From the NCBI GenBank assembly GCA_946551795.1, contig CAMNRF010000001.1, positions 62,001 through 126,000 of the forward strand: DNA of 64,000 nucleotides, written 5' to 3'. The notes beneath the pieces are model-generated. The model saw only the letters and a list, made by a program, of their open reading frames with translations, did not search any database and was not told the DNA's origin. The stretch is from an uncultured Oscillibacter sp. Lineage in GTDB: Bacteria; Bacillota; Clostridia; Oscillospirales; Oscillospiraceae. Shown in pieces: positions 39,604-49,201 of the stretch; the first letter of the stretch is position 1; each line of letters begins with the position of its first letter. Made by a program: the position numbers and the translations under genes.

Positions 39604-40928
39604 GGCTCCCTCGCTTGACGCCGCATGCGGCAGATGTAAAAGCCGTCGGTCCCGTGGCGCTGGGGCCACAGGGTGATCTCCCCCGGGACCTGGCCCAGGG
39701 ACGGCAGAGAGAAAATCTCCCGGGAGAAGTCCGGGTGCTCCGCCAAAAAGGTATCCGCCGTCTGGCCGTTCTCCTCCGGCAGAACCGTACAGGTGGAATA
39801 CACCAGCAGGCCGCCGGGACGGACACAGGCGGACGCGCTGTCCAGAATGTCGTGCTGCACCAGCGGCAGGGAGAAGAGGTCATCCGCCTTCTTATAGCGG
39901 ACGTCCGGCTTTTTCCGGATGATGCCCAGGCCGGAACAGGGGGCGTCCACCAGCACCGCGTCAAACTGTCCCGCCCACTCCGGCGGGCATCTCCTTCCGT
40001 CGGCGGCGGCGGTCTCAAGGCAGGTGAGGCCCAGCCGCGCCGCGCCGTCCCGGATGCGCTTGAGCTTTTTTTCGTGGAGGTCACAGGCCAGCACACGGCC
40101 CTGATCCCCCATGGCGATGGCGGCGGCAAAGGACTTTCCCCCAGGCGCGGCGCACACGTCCAGCACCCGGTCCCCGGGCTTTAGATCCATGGCCATGACC
40201 ACGAGGCGCGCCGCGGGGTCCTGAATGTAGAACATCCCCTTACGAAAAGCGTCCAGGCGCTCCAGATCCCCGGTCCCGGACAGGAGCAGGCAGTCCGGGA
40301 GCCAGGGGTGGAATTCCGCCTCCACGCCCTCCGCCTCCAGGGCCTCCCGGAGCTCCGCCGCCGGTCCCCGCAGGGGATTCACCTGGGCCGCCGCGGGCGG
40401 CTGGCTGTTGCCGGCGGCCAGGAACCGCTCCGCCTCCTCCCTGCCCAGCAGGGACAAGAGGCGCTTTACCAGCCACCTGGGATGGCTGTATCGAATGGAG
40501 AGGTACTTCGCCTCATCCCGCTCCGGGATGGGCGGCAGATTGTCCTTGTTCTGAGAGAGCTTTCGCAGAACGGCATTTACCAGTCCGGCGGCCTGTCCCC
40601 GTCCCGCCGTCTTCGCCAGCTCCACGGAGGTATTCACCGCGGCACTGTCGGGCACCTTGTCCAGAAACAGGATCTGATACGCGCCGATGCGGAGGATGTC
40701 CAGCAGCGGCGGCTGGAGGTGGTCCGGCTTCTGGGAGCAATAGGCGGTGAGGTAGAAATCCAGCAGCAGCCGGTTCTGGGTCACGCCGTAGACGATCCTG
40801 CTGCAAAGCGCCGCCTCGGGTCCGGACAGGCCGTCCCGGCCCAGCTGGGCTCTCAGGGCGGCGTCCGCCCAGGCGCCGCCGGTGCGGCAGCTGCACAGCA
40901 CCCGCAGGGCCGTCTCCCGGGCGCTCAC
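39600..40928 (-). CDS. rsmB: 16S rRNA (cytosine(967)-C5)-methyltransferase RsmB
   Basis: 442 residues: N-terminal NusB-like domain (ETALRVLCSCRTGGAWADAAL, RIVYGVTQNRLLLDFYL) and a C-terminal Rossmann methyltransferase with DVCAAPGGKSFAAA, DAPCSGLGIIRKKPDVR and catalytic cysteine motif YSTCTVLPEEN. Four-base overlaps on both sides (with the protease gene and rlmN) show tight coupling. The length is typical. Confidence 0.96.
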   Translation of the reverse strand: MSARETALRVLCSCRTGGAWADAALRAQLGRDGLSGPEAALCSRIVYGVTQNRLLLDFYLTAYCSQKPDHLQPPLLDILRIGAYQILFLDKVPDSAAVNTSVELAKTAGRGQAAGLVNAVLRKLSQNKDNLPPIPERDEAKYLSIRYSHPRWLVKRLLSLLGREEAERFLAAGNSQPPAAAQVNPLRGPAAELREALEAEGVEAEFHPWLPDCLLLSGTGDLERLDAFRKGMFYIQDPAARLVVMAMDLKPGDRVLDVCAAPGGKSFAAAIAMGDQGRVLACDLHEKKLKRIRDGAARLGLTCLETAAADGRRCPPEWAGQFDAVLVDAPCSGLGIIRKKPDVRYKKADDLFSLPLVQHDILDSASACVRPGGLLVYSTCTVLPEENGQTADTFLAEHPDFSREIFSLPSLGQVPGEITLWPQRHGTDGFYICRMRRQAREP

Positions 40929-41659
40929 CGCCTGCCTCCCCTGCGTCCGTTATCGCTCCGGCCCAGGAAGATCAGCACGAACCGCAGCAGCTGCAGAGCG
41001 GACATCAGAAGCGCCGCCACATAGGTCATGGCCGCCGCCCGCAGGACCTTCTTCGCCCCGCCGACCTCGTCGCCCTCCAGCAGACCCTGGTCCTCAATGG
41101 CGGCGACGGCCCGGGCGGAGGCGTTGAACTCCACCGGCAGCGTCACCAGCTGGAAAAGTGTTGTCAGGGAGAACAGCAGAATGCCCGCCAGAAACAGCGT
41201 CTGGCTGTACAGCACCATGCCGATGATCAGCAGAATAAAGGAGAACTTGGAGCCGATCTGGGTGGCGGGGATGATGGCGCCCCGCAGCCGCACGGGGCCG
41301 TAGTTCTCTGCGTACTGGACGGCGTGGCCCGCCTCATGGGCCGCCACGCCCACCGCCGCGATGGTGGGGGCATTGTAGACGGAGTCCGAGAGATAGATGG
41401 TGTTGTCCCTGGGATCGTAGTGGTCCGTCAAATTTCCCCGGCAGGGGCGGATGGGCACATCGTACACGCCGTGGGCGTGGAGGACCGCCTCCGCCGCCTG
41501 GGCGCCGGTGAGACGCCTGCGGTTGTTGACGGCGCTGTACCGCCGGAAGTTTCCGCTGACCTGGACCTGGGCCCAGAGGGAGAGAATCATCACCGGGATC
41601 AGCAGAATACAGTAGAGGTTGTTGGCAAGAAAATCTCCGTAGTTGTAGTAGTAAGGCAT
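40925..41659 (-). CDS. Membrane zinc metallopeptidase (YugP-like)
   Basis: 244 residues with an N-terminal anchor helix (LANNLYCILLIPVMILSLW), catalytic HEAGH in AAVGVAAHEAGHAVQYAEN and two or three C-terminal helices (FSFILLIIGMVLYSQTLF, LAGILLFSLTTLFQLV). This is the neutral zinc metallopeptidase family often next to fmt-def in Clostridia. The substrate is unknown. It follows fmt by 13 bp. Confidence 0.92.
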   Translation of the reverse strand: MPYYYNYGDFLANNLYCILLIPVMILSLWAQVQVSGNFRRYSAVNNRRRLTGAQAAEAVLHAHGVYDVPIRPCRGNLTDHYDPRDNTIYLSDSVYNAPTIAAVGVAAHEAGHAVQYAENYGPVRLRGAIIPATQIGSKFSFILLIIGMVLYSQTLFLAGILLFSLTTLFQLVTLPVEFNASARAVAAIEDQGLLEGDEVGGAKKVLRAAAMTYVAALLMSALQLLRFVLIFLGRSDNGRRGGRR

Positions 41660-41672
41660 AAAAATCCTCGAT

Positions 41673-42593
41673 TCAGCATTGGATTGGGTGCCCCAGCAGG
41701 TAGGCCGCCGCGGTCATCCGCTTTCCCCCCCGGGCCTGGAGCTCCAGAATCCGCAGGAGCCTGCCGTCTCCACAGGCGACGTCGATCCCCTGCTTTCCCG
41801 CCGCCGTAACGGTTCCGGGCCGGGCCGCGGTCTCCTCCCCAAGCTCCCGCACGGAGTAGAGCTTCATGGGCTCCCCGCCGATGACATCCGTAGAGGCGCA
41901 GGGCCAGGGAATCAGCCCCCGCACCTGGCAGGCGATCCCGTGGGCGGAGCGGGTCCAGTCCACGGGGGACATCTCCCTGCTGAGCATGGAGGCATAGGTC
42001 TGCCGGCTCCCGTCCTGGGGCGTCCGGCCGGCAGTTCCGTCCGCCAGGGACGCCACCGCCTCAGAGAGCGCCTCCGCCCCCAGCTCCGCCAGACGGGCCG
42101 TCAGAGACTGGGCGTCCTCCTCCGCCCCGATGGGCGTGGACTTCTGCAAAATCACGTCCCCGGCATCCAGCTCCTTCGCTATATGCATGATGGAGACGCC
42201 GGTCTCCGTCTCGCCGTTCAAAATCGCCCAGTTGATGGGAGCCGCGCCCCGGTACTTGGGCAGAAGGGACGAGTGGACGTTGATGGAGCCATAGGGCGGA
42301 ATATGCAGGATGTCCTCCGGCAGAATCTTCCCATAGGCCGCCACCACGATCAGCTCCGGCGACAGCTCCCGCACCAGGTTCAGCACCCCGCCGTCCCGCA
42401 TGGTGAGAGGCTGGTAAACCGGGATTTCTTTTATCAAGGCATATTCCTTTACTGGCGAGAAGGCCAGCTTATGCCCCCGGTTTTTCGGCTTGTCCGGCTG
42501 AGTGAGCACCCCGCAGACCATGTGGCCGTCCTCCACCATGCGGCGCAGCGACGACACGGCGAACTCCGGCGTCCCCATGAAGAGAATTCGCAT
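41673..42593 (-). CDS. fmt: Methionyl-tRNA formyltransferase
   Basis: 306 residues: MRILFMGTPEFAVSSLRRM, AAYGKILPEDIL, the catalytic stretch NVHSSLLPKYRGAAPINWAILNGE with SIMHIAKELDAGD, and the C-terminal tRNA-binding OB domain. Formylates Met-tRNAi for initiation. It follows def by four bases; together they start and finish N-terminal formyl handling. Length normal. Confidence 0.97.
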   Translation of the reverse strand: MRILFMGTPEFAVSSLRRMVEDGHMVCGVLTQPDKPKNRGHKLAFSPVKEYALIKEIPVYQPLTMRDGGVLNLVRELSPELIVVAAYGKILPEDILHIPPYGSINVHSSLLPKYRGAAPINWAILNGETETGVSIMHIAKELDAGDVILQKSTPIGAEEDAQSLTARLAELGAEALSEAVASLADGTAGRTPQDGSRQTYASMLSREMSPVDWTRSAHGIACQVRGLIPWPCASTDVIGGEPMKLYSVRELGEETAARPGTVTAAGKQGIDVACGDGRLLRILELQARGGKRMTAAAYLLGHPIQC

Positions 42594-42597
42594 GGGC

Positions 42598-43092
42598 TTA
42601 CTCCTCCTCCTCGTCCAGATACTCCTGCAGCTCCTCCTCCGTGAGGAAGTGGTCGATGTGCTCGGTGTACATATGGCCGTCCAGATGCTCGATCTCGTGG
42701 CAGAAGGCCCGGGCCGTCAGGCCCTCGCCCTCGGCCTCAAACCAGTTTCCATCCCGGTCCTGGGCCCTGATCCGCACCACATTGGGCCGGGTGACGATAC
42801 CCCATTTGCCGGGGACGCTGAGACAGCCCTCCAGCCCCGTCTGCTCGCCGCTCTGGGCGATGATCTCGGGATTGATCAGCTCCAGATACTCCTCCGAGTC
42901 CTCGTCCAGCACCAGGCAGACCCGGCGCAGCACCCCCACCTGGGGCGCCGCGAGCCCCGCGCCGCTGGCCTCCTCCAGCGTCTCCGCCATGTCGTCCAGC
43001 AACTGGTGCAGACGGGCGTTGAAGTCCGTCACGGGGCGGCAGACCTTGGTCAGGCAGTCCGCCCCCTGTTCCACAATTTTACGCAATGCCAT
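42598..43092 (-). CDS. def: Peptide deformylase
   Basis: 164 residues: GAGLAAPQVG, EGCLSVPGKWG and HEIEHLDGHMYTEHID, the three PDF motifs that bind the metal (Cys and two His) and provide the catalytic Glu. Removes the formyl group from nascent proteins. ATG 43092 follows GGAGG by 8 bases; upstream in-frame sequence overlaps priA and is not coding. The acidic tail EEELQEYLDEEEE is slightly longer than usual. Confidence 0.96.
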   Translation of the reverse strand: MALRKIVEQGADCLTKVCRPVTDFNARLHQLLDDMAETLEEASGAGLAAPQVGVLRRVCLVLDEDSEEYLELINPEIIAQSGEQTGLEGCLSVPGKWGIVTRPNVVRIRAQDRDGNWFEAEGEGLTARAFCHEIEHLDGHMYTEHIDHFLTEEELQEYLDEEEE

Positions 43093-43133
43093 ACGTTTTA
43101 TCCTCCCCAATGGTCCGGACCCTTGTTTTGGAC

Positions 43134-45590
43134 TCACTCCAGTCCGTTGCAGTCCGCAAAAATATGAAGTCCGCGGTTTTCGCGGCTGTTGGCAAATTCC
43201 TTGATGACCCAGCTCACCACTTCCCTGGTGGGCCGGTCGTTCTTCCCCACCAGCAGCACCCGGTAGCGGTAGCGGTTGTTCAGCTTCACCACCGGCGCCG
43301 GTGCGGGGCCCAGAACCTCCGGCTGGCTGGCCGCCACCTGATCCGCCGCGCACAGAACCCGCAGCCGCTCCCGCAGGGCCGCGGCCGCCCGCAGGACGCG
43401 CCCTTCCTCCGCTCCGGAGACCGTGAAGGTGAAGAGGTCCGCGAAGGGCGGGCAGCGCCGCAGACGCCGCAGACGGATCTCCTGTTCATAAAACCCCTCG
43501 TAGTCCTGCCGGGCGGCACAGCGGATCACGTCGTTTTGCGGCGTATAGGTCTGGATCACCGCGCGGCCTGTCCGCTCTCCCCGGCCCGCACGGCCCACCA
43601 CCTGGGTCAGCAGGCTGAAGGTCCGCTCCGCGGAGCGGTAGTTGTCCACATACAGCGAAAGGTCGGCGCAAAGAACCCCCACCAGCGTCACATTCTCAAA
43701 ATCCAGTCCCTTGGCCACCATCTGGGTGCCCAGGAGGATGGGAATCTTTTCCCTTTCAAACTGAGACAAAATCTCCTCATGGCGGCCGGAGGCCGTGTCC
43801 GCGTCCATGCGCAGAATCCCCGCCTCCGGAAACAGGTCCCGCAGCTCCTCCTCCACCCGCTGGGTGCCGGTTCCCACGTGCTTCATCAGGCCGCCGCACA
43901 CGGGGCAGGTCTCGCTCACCCGCTGGGAGTGGCCGCAGTAGTGGCACATCAGCCGCCCGTTGGCGGAGTGGTAGGTCAGCGCCGTGCTGCACCGGGGACA
44001 CTCCGGCACATGTCCGCACTCCCCGCACAGCAGCATGCGGCTGCTGCCCCGGCGGTTCAAAAACAGAATGCTCTGCTCCCCCCGGGAGAGAGTTTTCTCC
44101 AGCTCCCGCCGCAGAACGGCGCCGATCAATCCGGGATTCCCCCCGCGGATCTCCTCCCGCAGGTCCGCCACCAGCACCTCCGGCAGGCTCCGGCGGTTGT
44201 AACGCTGCCGCAGCACCGCCCTGTGGTAAATTCCGCTCTCCGCGGCCCACGCGGTCTCCACCGCCGGCGTGGCGGAGCCCAGCACCAGCGTGGCCTTGCT
44301 GCGGCCGCAGAGGTATTTTGCCACGTCCCGGGTGTGATACCGGGGCGGGTTCTCCGACTGGTAGCTGGCCTCCTGCTCCTCGTCCAAAATAATCAGCCCC
44401 AGGTTCCGCAGCGGGGCGAAGATGGCGGAGCGGGTGCCCAGCACCACCTGGACCTCTCCCCGCCGGATGCGCTTCCACTGGTCGTAACGCTCCGTCATGC
44501 GCAGTCCGCTGTGGAGCATGGCGGCCCGGTCCCCAAAATAGGAGGAGAACTTCCGCATCATCTGGGGCGTCAGCGCGATCTCCGGCACCAGCACCATGGC
44601 GTCCCTGCCCCGGGCCAGCATCTCCTGCACCAGGCGCAAATAGACCTGGGTCTTTCCGCTGCCGGTGACGCCCTGGAGCAGCACCGCCTGGGCGGCGGGC
44701 TCCTCCGTCAGGGAGAGAATCTGGTCAAAGGCGGCCTGCTGCTCCCCGCTCAGCACGATGGCCGGCCCCGGTTCCACCTGCTCCGGAGGGGCGAGCCGCA
44801 GGGACTCCTCCTCGGAAAAGGTCACCAGGCCGCTCTTCTCCAGAGCCCGCAGCGTCCTCATGGACGCGCCGGTGAAATAGCACACGTCGGCGGCGGAAGT
44901 CCGTCCGGCGGAGGCCAGAAGACGCACCGCCTCGTACCGCTGGGGCGCGGAGCGCCGTTTCGGCTCCACCGCGGCCAGGGCCTCCTCCGCGGGAAGGGCC
45001 AGCTCCGCCATCCGGCGGGACCGGTCCACCACCTTCCGCCTGGCGGCGGTCTCACAGGTCACCAGGCCCGCCTTCTGGAGCTTCCACAGCACCGTGTCTG
45101 TCTGACCACCGCAGCTGGACCGCAGCGTCTCCGCATCCGCGCTGCCGCCGCCCGCGTACAGCACGTCCAAAATCGGAATGGCCTGCTTGACAGAGGCGGC
45201 CATACCGTCAGCCGTCAGCCGGTCCATCTGGGGGTCCGCCAGCTTCCAGACCTCCCGGAGCTGGTACCACAGTCCGGTGGGCAGGATGGCCTTCACCGCC
45301 TCAAAGAGCGTGCAGAAGTACCGCTGCCGCATCCACAGCGCCAGCTCGATCTCCGCCCGGTCCAGCACCGGCTCCCGGTCCAGCACCGCGGTCAGGGGCT
45401 TGAGACGCTTCGTCCGCTCCCCCGTTCCCCGGGCCAGGACCACCCCCTCAGAGCTGCGGTTTCCCCGTCCGAAGGGAACCATCACCCGGACGCCGGGGAC
45501 AGCGGTCTCCAGCATAGCCTCCGGCACCAGATAGTCGTAGGGCTTATCGATGGCATAGGGCGCGGCACTGACCGCGACCTTGCAAATCAC
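43134..45590 (-). CDS. priA: Primosomal protein N' (replication restart helicase PriA)
   Basis: About 818 residues: N-terminal 3'-DNA-end-binding domain (YDYLVPEAMLETAVPGVRVM), helicase core with GVTGSGKTQVYLRL, LVPEIALTPQM, LIILDEEQEASYQSE and LNRRGSS, the eight-cysteine zinc region (CGECGHVPECPRCSTALTYH, CHYCGHSQRVSETCPVCGG) and C-terminal domain. GTG 45590 has GGAGG five bases upstream and is preferred; TTG 45602 in the same frame is the alternative. Located between rpoZ and def as in many Firmicutes. Confidence 0.96.
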   Translation of the reverse strand: MICKVAVSAAPYAIDKPYDYLVPEAMLETAVPGVRVMVPFGRGNRSSEGVVLARGTGERTKRLKPLTAVLDREPVLDRAEIELALWMRQRYFCTLFEAVKAILPTGLWYQLREVWKLADPQMDRLTADGMAASVKQAIPILDVLYAGGGSADAETLRSSCGGQTDTVLWKLQKAGLVTCETAARRKVVDRSRRMAELALPAEEALAAVEPKRRSAPQRYEAVRLLASAGRTSAADVCYFTGASMRTLRALEKSGLVTFSEEESLRLAPPEQVEPGPAIVLSGEQQAAFDQILSLTEEPAAQAVLLQGVTGSGKTQVYLRLVQEMLARGRDAMVLVPEIALTPQMMRKFSSYFGDRAAMLHSGLRMTERYDQWKRIRRGEVQVVLGTRSAIFAPLRNLGLIILDEEQEASYQSENPPRYHTRDVAKYLCGRSKATLVLGSATPAVETAWAAESGIYHRAVLRQRYNRRSLPEVLVADLREEIRGGNPGLIGAVLRRELEKTLSRGEQSILFLNRRGSSRMLLCGECGHVPECPRCSTALTYHSANGRLMCHYCGHSQRVSETCPVCGGLMKHVGTGTQRVEEELRDLFPEAGILRMDADTASGRHEEILSQFEREKIPILLGTQMVAKGLDFENVTLVGVLCADLSLYVDNYRSAERTFSLLTQVVGRAGRGERTGRAVIQTYTPQNDVIRCAARQDYEGFYEQEIRLRRLRRCPPFADLFTFTVSGAEEGRVLRAAAALRERLRVLCAADQVAASQPEVLGPAPAPVVKLNNRYRYRVLLVGKNDRPTREVVSWVIKEFANSRENRGLHIFADCNGLE

Positions 45591-45623
45591 AGCGGCCTCC
45601 AATGCCCCGCCCCCTCTCGCCTG

Positions 45624-45848
45624 TTACTCCTGCTCTTCTTCCGCCCTCATGAGGTCCGTACTGCCGGCGTCCAGGCGGCCCTCCGCCACCTCGTTGATGG
45701 CCAGGGTCACCGGCTTTTCCTCCAGCGGCTCCCCGATCTCCTCGGCGGCCTCAGCGATCTGGCGGGCCCGGCGGGCCACCACATTCACCAGCATATAGCG
45801 GTTGGGAACATAGCTTGTCAATTTGTCCATTGCGGGATACAGCATCAT
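45624..45848 (-). CDS. rpoZ: DNA-directed RNA polymerase omega subunit
   Basis: 74 residues: MDKLTSYVPNRYMLVNVVARRARQIAE and KPVTLAINEVAEGRL, the conserved omega motif. Assists polymerase assembly. It lies between gmk (72 bp away) and priA, the standard Firmicutes order. Acidic C-terminal tail. Short for the family but complete. Confidence 0.94.
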   Translation of the reverse strand: MMLYPAMDKLTSYVPNRYMLVNVVARRARQIAEAAEEIGEPLEEKPVTLAINEVAEGRLDAGSTDLMRAEEEQE

Positions 45849-45920
45849 AGTACTCTACTTCCATTCTGCCAAATCAGGCGTAAAATTTTTGCCGGAAACC
45901 GCCGCCGTTGAAAAACAGCC

Positions 45921-46517
45921 TCAATCTCCGCTGATGATCTCCATGCGCTCCTTGGGCTTGCAGTGCTCCGCGGTCATGATGGCGTCCAGCTCCCGCACCG
46001 CGCTCTCCACATTGTCGTTGATGACAAAGTAGTCATAGGTGTGGGCCGTCTGGAACTCCACCTTGGCCCGCAGCAGCCGCTTCTGGACCTTTTCGGGGCT
46101 GTCGGTGCCCCGCTCGGTGAGACGGCGCTCCAGCTCGGCCCAGCTGGGCGGGGCGATGAAGATGCTCACCGTCTCCGGCCGCTTGCTCTTCACCTGGATG
46201 GCCCCCTGGATCTCGATGTCCAGGATCACGTCCTCTCCCCGGTCCATGGCCTCGTCCACATACCGCTTGGGGGTGCCGTAGAAATTGCCTACATACTCCG
46301 CGTACTCCAAAAAGTCCCCCCTGGCGATCCACTGCCGGAAGGTATCCACCTCCAGGAAGTGATAGTGCACGCCGTTCTCCTCGCCGGGCCGAATCTCCCG
46401 GGTGGTGGCGGATACGGAGAAATACACGTTCTTTCTCCGTTCCAGCAGCGATTTGAGCACGGTGCTCTTGCCGACCCCCGACGGGCCGGAGACAATAAAG
46501 GTCTTTCCCCTCTTCAT
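45921..46517 (-). CDS. gmk: Guanylate kinase
   Basis: 198 residues: P-loop [15 protein letters not shown], the GMP-binding [21 protein letters not shown] and [20 protein letters not shown], and [13 protein letters not shown]. Makes GDP from GMP. Overlaps remA by four bases, so translation is coupled. Length normal. Confidence 0.97.
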   Translation of the reverse strand: MKRGKTFIVSGPSGVGKSTVLKSLLERRKNVYFSVSATTREIRPGEENGVHYHFLEVDTFRQWIARGDFLEYAEYVGNFYGTPKRYVDEAMDRGEDVILDIEIQGAIQVKSKRPETVSIFIAPPSWAELERRLTERGTDSPEKVQKRLLRAKVEFQTAHTYDYFVINDNVESAVRELDAIMTAEHCKPKERMEIISGD

Positions 46518-46768
46518 ATGCGCTCACTCTCCTCCGTATTCTCCGCTCTGCCGCCAAACCGCTCCGGCGGCAGGGCCGACAGGATCACATGGCCGCTGTC
46601 CGCCACAAAGACGGAGGCGGTCTTGCGTCCATAGGTGGCGTCGATCAGCAGCCCCCGCTCCCGGGTCTCCTGAATCATGCGCTTCACCGGGGCGGAGTCC
46701 GGGCTGATGACGGCCACCAGCCGCTCCTCCGACACCAGGTTTCCAAATCCGATATTGATCAGCTTCAT
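46514..46768 (-). CDS. remA: RemA-like (DUF370) extracellular matrix regulator
   Basis: 84 residues: [30 protein letters not shown] and [24 protein letters not shown], the signature of RemA/DUF370. In Bacillus it is a DNA-binding ring that activates matrix genes. The yicC-remA-gmk-rpoZ order is conserved in Firmicutes. It begins 3 bp after yicC. Confidence 0.95.
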   Translation of the reverse strand: MKLINIGFGNLVSEERLVAVISPDSAPVKRMIQETRERGLLIDATYGRKTASVFVADSGHVILSALPPERFGGRAENTEESERI

Positions 46769-46771
46769 GGC

Positions 46772-47653
46772 TCACTCCACATTCTGGACCTGCTCGCGCA
46801 TCTTCTCCACCTCGGCCTTGAGGCCCACCACCACCTGGGCAATCTCCACATCGCTGCACTTGGAGCCGATGGTATTGGACTCCCGGTTGACCTCCTGGAT
46901 CAGAAAGTCCATCTTCCGGCCCATGGGGTCATCGGACTCCAGCATGGTCCGCAGCTGGCTCACGTGGCTCCGCAGACGGACGGTCTCCTCGTCCACCGCC
47001 ACCTTGTCGGCGTAGATGGCCGCCTCGGTGAGGATGCGCTGCTCGTCCACCGCGGCGCTCTGGAGCACCTCCTGCATCCTGGCGGTGAGCTTCCGGCGGT
47101 ATTCCGCCACCGTCTCCGGGGAGCGGGCCTCCACCTGGGCGGTGTAGGACAGGATGTTGTCCAGGCGGTTCCCGATGTCCTCCGCCAGCCTGGCGCCCTC
47201 CGTGGCCCGCATGGCGTTGAAGGCCGTCAGGGCCTCCTCCAGCACGGCGCACAGGTCGCCGCTGACCGTCTCCAGGTCCTCGTCCGCCTTGGTGACGGTG
47301 AGGACGTCCGGAAAGCGGGCCAGCTGGTCGGGCGTGACTTTATAGGCCGTGGGACCGCAGACCTCCGCCAAGGTGTTCAGCGCAGCGGCGTACTGGGCCG
47401 CCAGCTCCCGGTTGACCGTGACCTTTGCCACGTCGGCGGCGGAGGCGTCCACGGCGATGAACACATCCACCTTTCCCCGGGAGACGGTCTTCTGCACGCT
47501 GCTCTTCACCGCGTCCTCGGCAAAGGTGTACATCCGGGGCATCTTCACCGTACAGTCCAGATAGCGGTTGTTGACGGAGCGCACCTCCACAGTGATGTCC
47601 CGCTTGTGCAGCTCCCGCCTCGCCCGGCCGTAGCCGGTCATACTCTTGATCAA
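46772..47653 (-). CDS. yicC: YicC family endoribonuclease-like protein
   Basis: 293 residues beginning with the family's (M)IKSMTGYGRA from TTG 47653 behind GGGAGGG; ATG 47641 lacks the first four conserved residues. Other motifs: VEVRSVNNRYLD, LRSHVSQLRTML and the C-terminal GRKMDFLIQEVNRESNTIGSK. YicC has been described as an endoribonuclease in E. coli. Length normal. Confidence 0.94.
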   Translation of the reverse strand: MIKSMTGYGRARRELHKRDITVEVRSVNNRYLDCTVKMPRMYTFAEDAVKSSVQKTVSRGKVDVFIAVDASAADVAKVTVNRELAAQYAAALNTLAEVCGPTAYKVTPDQLARFPDVLTVTKADEDLETVSGDLCAVLEEALTAFNAMRATEGARLAEDIGNRLDNILSYTAQVEARSPETVAEYRRKLTARMQEVLQSAAVDEQRILTEAAIYADKVAVDEETVRLRSHVSQLRTMLESDDPMGRKMDFLIQEVNRESNTIGSKCSDVEIAQVVVGLKAEVEKMREQVQNVE

Positions 47654-47675
47654 ATCTGTTCCCTCCCTAGACTCT

Positions 47676-48299
47676 TCAGCAGCAGAAGAAGTACCCGCCG
47701 CCGTTGCAGAGCGTATAGATACAGCACAGCTCCAGGCACAGATTGCCCGGGCAGACCTCCGTTCCAAAGGGGCCGCCGCCGGGCCGGTAGGCGCCCCGGG
47801 GTCCGCCCGCCATAAAGTTCAGCGCCTGGCGGTACTCCGGATTGCCGGGGTCCATCTGGCAGGCGGTCTCATAGTACCGCTTTGCCTCGTCCATCCAGCC
47901 CCGGCGGTAGCAGATCACGCCCTTGAGAAAATTCCACTCGGCGTTGTGGTCGCTGTAATTGGCCAGCAGCGCCTCGGCCCGGCTCAGATCGCCGGAGTTG
48001 ACCGCCATGCGGGCCTGCTGGAGCACGGAGGAGGAGCCGGAGGACCGGTACTGCTGCCCGCCTCCGTAGCTGTAGCCGCCATAGCTGCTTCCCGGCCGCC
48101 CGCCGCCTCCGCTGCGCTCCTTGGTGATCTGCTCGTAGGCGGCGTTGATCTCCTTCATCCGCTCCTGGGCCAGATCCGCCAGAGGATTGTCGTGGTAGTT
48201 GTCCGGGTGGTACTTCCGGGCCAGGTCCCGGTAGGCCTTTTTGATCTCTTCATCCGTCGCGCTCTCGGAGACGCCTAAAACCTGATAGGGATCGTTCAT
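47676..48299 (-). CDS. J-domain and TPR-like protein
   Basis: 207 residues. N-terminal J-domain (1-65; YQVLGVSESATDEEIKKAYR with the HPD motif in KYHPDNYHDN), a Gly/Ser/Tyr-rich linker (about 68-90), TPR-type helices (SRAEALLANYSDHNAEWNFL, DEAKRYYETACQMDPGNPEY) and an unusual Cys-rich tail (VCPGNLCLELCCIYTLCNGG). It likely recruits a DnaK. Four-base overlap with the preceding DUF5685 gene. Confidence 0.9.
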   Translation of the reverse strand: MNDPYQVLGVSESATDEEIKKAYRDLARKYHPDNYHDNPLADLAQERMKEINAAYEQITKERSGGGGRPGSSYGGYSYGGGQQYRSSGSSSVLQQARMAVNSGDLSRAEALLANYSDHNAEWNFLKGVICYRRGWMDEAKRYYETACQMDPGNPEYRQALNFMAGGPRGAYRPGGGPFGTEVCPGNLCLELCCIYTLCNGGGYFFCC

Positions 48300-49201
48300 G
48301 TGGTTTCCTCTTCATTCTTGTGATTCTTTCTGATCCTGCCCCGCCGGACCGCCTGGAACGTGCCGTCCAGCACGGCCCTTCCCACCTGGAAGAGGCCGGT
48401 GTACAGGGTGCTCTCCAAAACCGGCGTCCATACGCCGAAGTCCCACAGCTCAAAGGCCGTCGCCATCATGTGGATCGAGTGGTCCAGCGTCACGGCGAAT
48501 TCCCGCCGCGCCTCCGCCGTCCAGACGCCGCCCTCCAGGCCGAAGCGCAGCGCCACGGGGTTGTAGTTCCCGGAGGCGGCGTCCTTTTTCAGATCGTCCG
48601 CCGCGTCCACCAGGTAGACCCACCGCCCCAGGTGGTACAGCAGCTGCCCCAGCACCCGCCGCCGGACAGGGTCCTCCACCTCTCCGGCGGCCGCGCCCAG
48701 CAGCGCCGCGAAGGCGTCCGCCGCCCGGTCGATGGAGGGACACCGCTCCTCCTCCAGACGCCCCAGCAGCTCCAGCTGGCGGCGGGCCGCCTTGTCAAAC
48801 CCGGGCCGGAGAGACGCCGCCCTGCGATAGGCGGGCTCCAGAACTCCGGCGACGCCTCGATATTTCAGCCCGTGGAGCCAATCGTGGTCCGCCACGCCGT
48901 CCCGCAGCTGCCAGTAGGCCAGAATGACGCTCTCATCCGCCGCCAGCTCCAGAGCGGCGCTGGGCGGCTGAAAGCTCCTCCGCCGGAGAGGGCTGACGAG
49001 GCATCTGGCCTTATCAGGCCCCTCCTCCACAGGGGCGGACAGGAGAATGGCCAAAAAGGTGAAATCGTAATTGAGGATAAACCGGGCCGCCGGCCCATAC
49101 CGCCGGCCCAGCGTGTGGCACAGTCCGCAGTAGACGCGGCGGAACCGCTCTGTCTCCTCCTCCGGCAGTGTCCCAAGGGGCGGCCTGACATAGCCGTACA
49201 T
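48296..49201 (-). CDS. DUF5685 family protein
   Basis: 301 residues starting MYGYVRPPLGTLPEEETERF, then YCGLCHTLGRRYGPAARFILNYDFTFLA, and further on GRWVYLVDAADDLKKDAASGNYNP. The helical layout with a DxxxD-like acidic cluster (DAADDLKKD) resembles prenyl-synthase folds (phytoene/squalene synthase type), but the first aspartate motif is not clear. Known as an uncharacterised Clostridia family, commonly beside a J-domain gene as here. Confidence 0.8.
   Translation of the reverse strand: MYGYVRPPLGTLPEEETERFRRVYCGLCHTLGRRYGPAARFILNYDFTFLAILLSAPVEEGPDKARCLVSPLRRRSFQPPSAALELAADESVILAYWQLRDGVADHDWLHGLKYRGVAGVLEPAYRRAASLRPGFDKAARRQLELLGRLEEERCPSIDRAADAFAALLGAAAGEVEDPVRRRVLGQLLYHLGRWVYLVDAADDLKKDAASGNYNPVALRFGLEGGVWTAEARREFAVTLDHSIHMMATAFELWDFGVWTPVLESTLYTGLFQVGRAVLDGTFQAVRRGRIRKNHKNEEETT

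Noticed and set aside
43086-45911. Open frame of 941 codons on the plus strand over priA
   Set aside because: Antisense shadow of priA caused by high GC at third positions; Pro/His/Arg/Gln-rich low-complexity product, no ribosome-binding site and no family.
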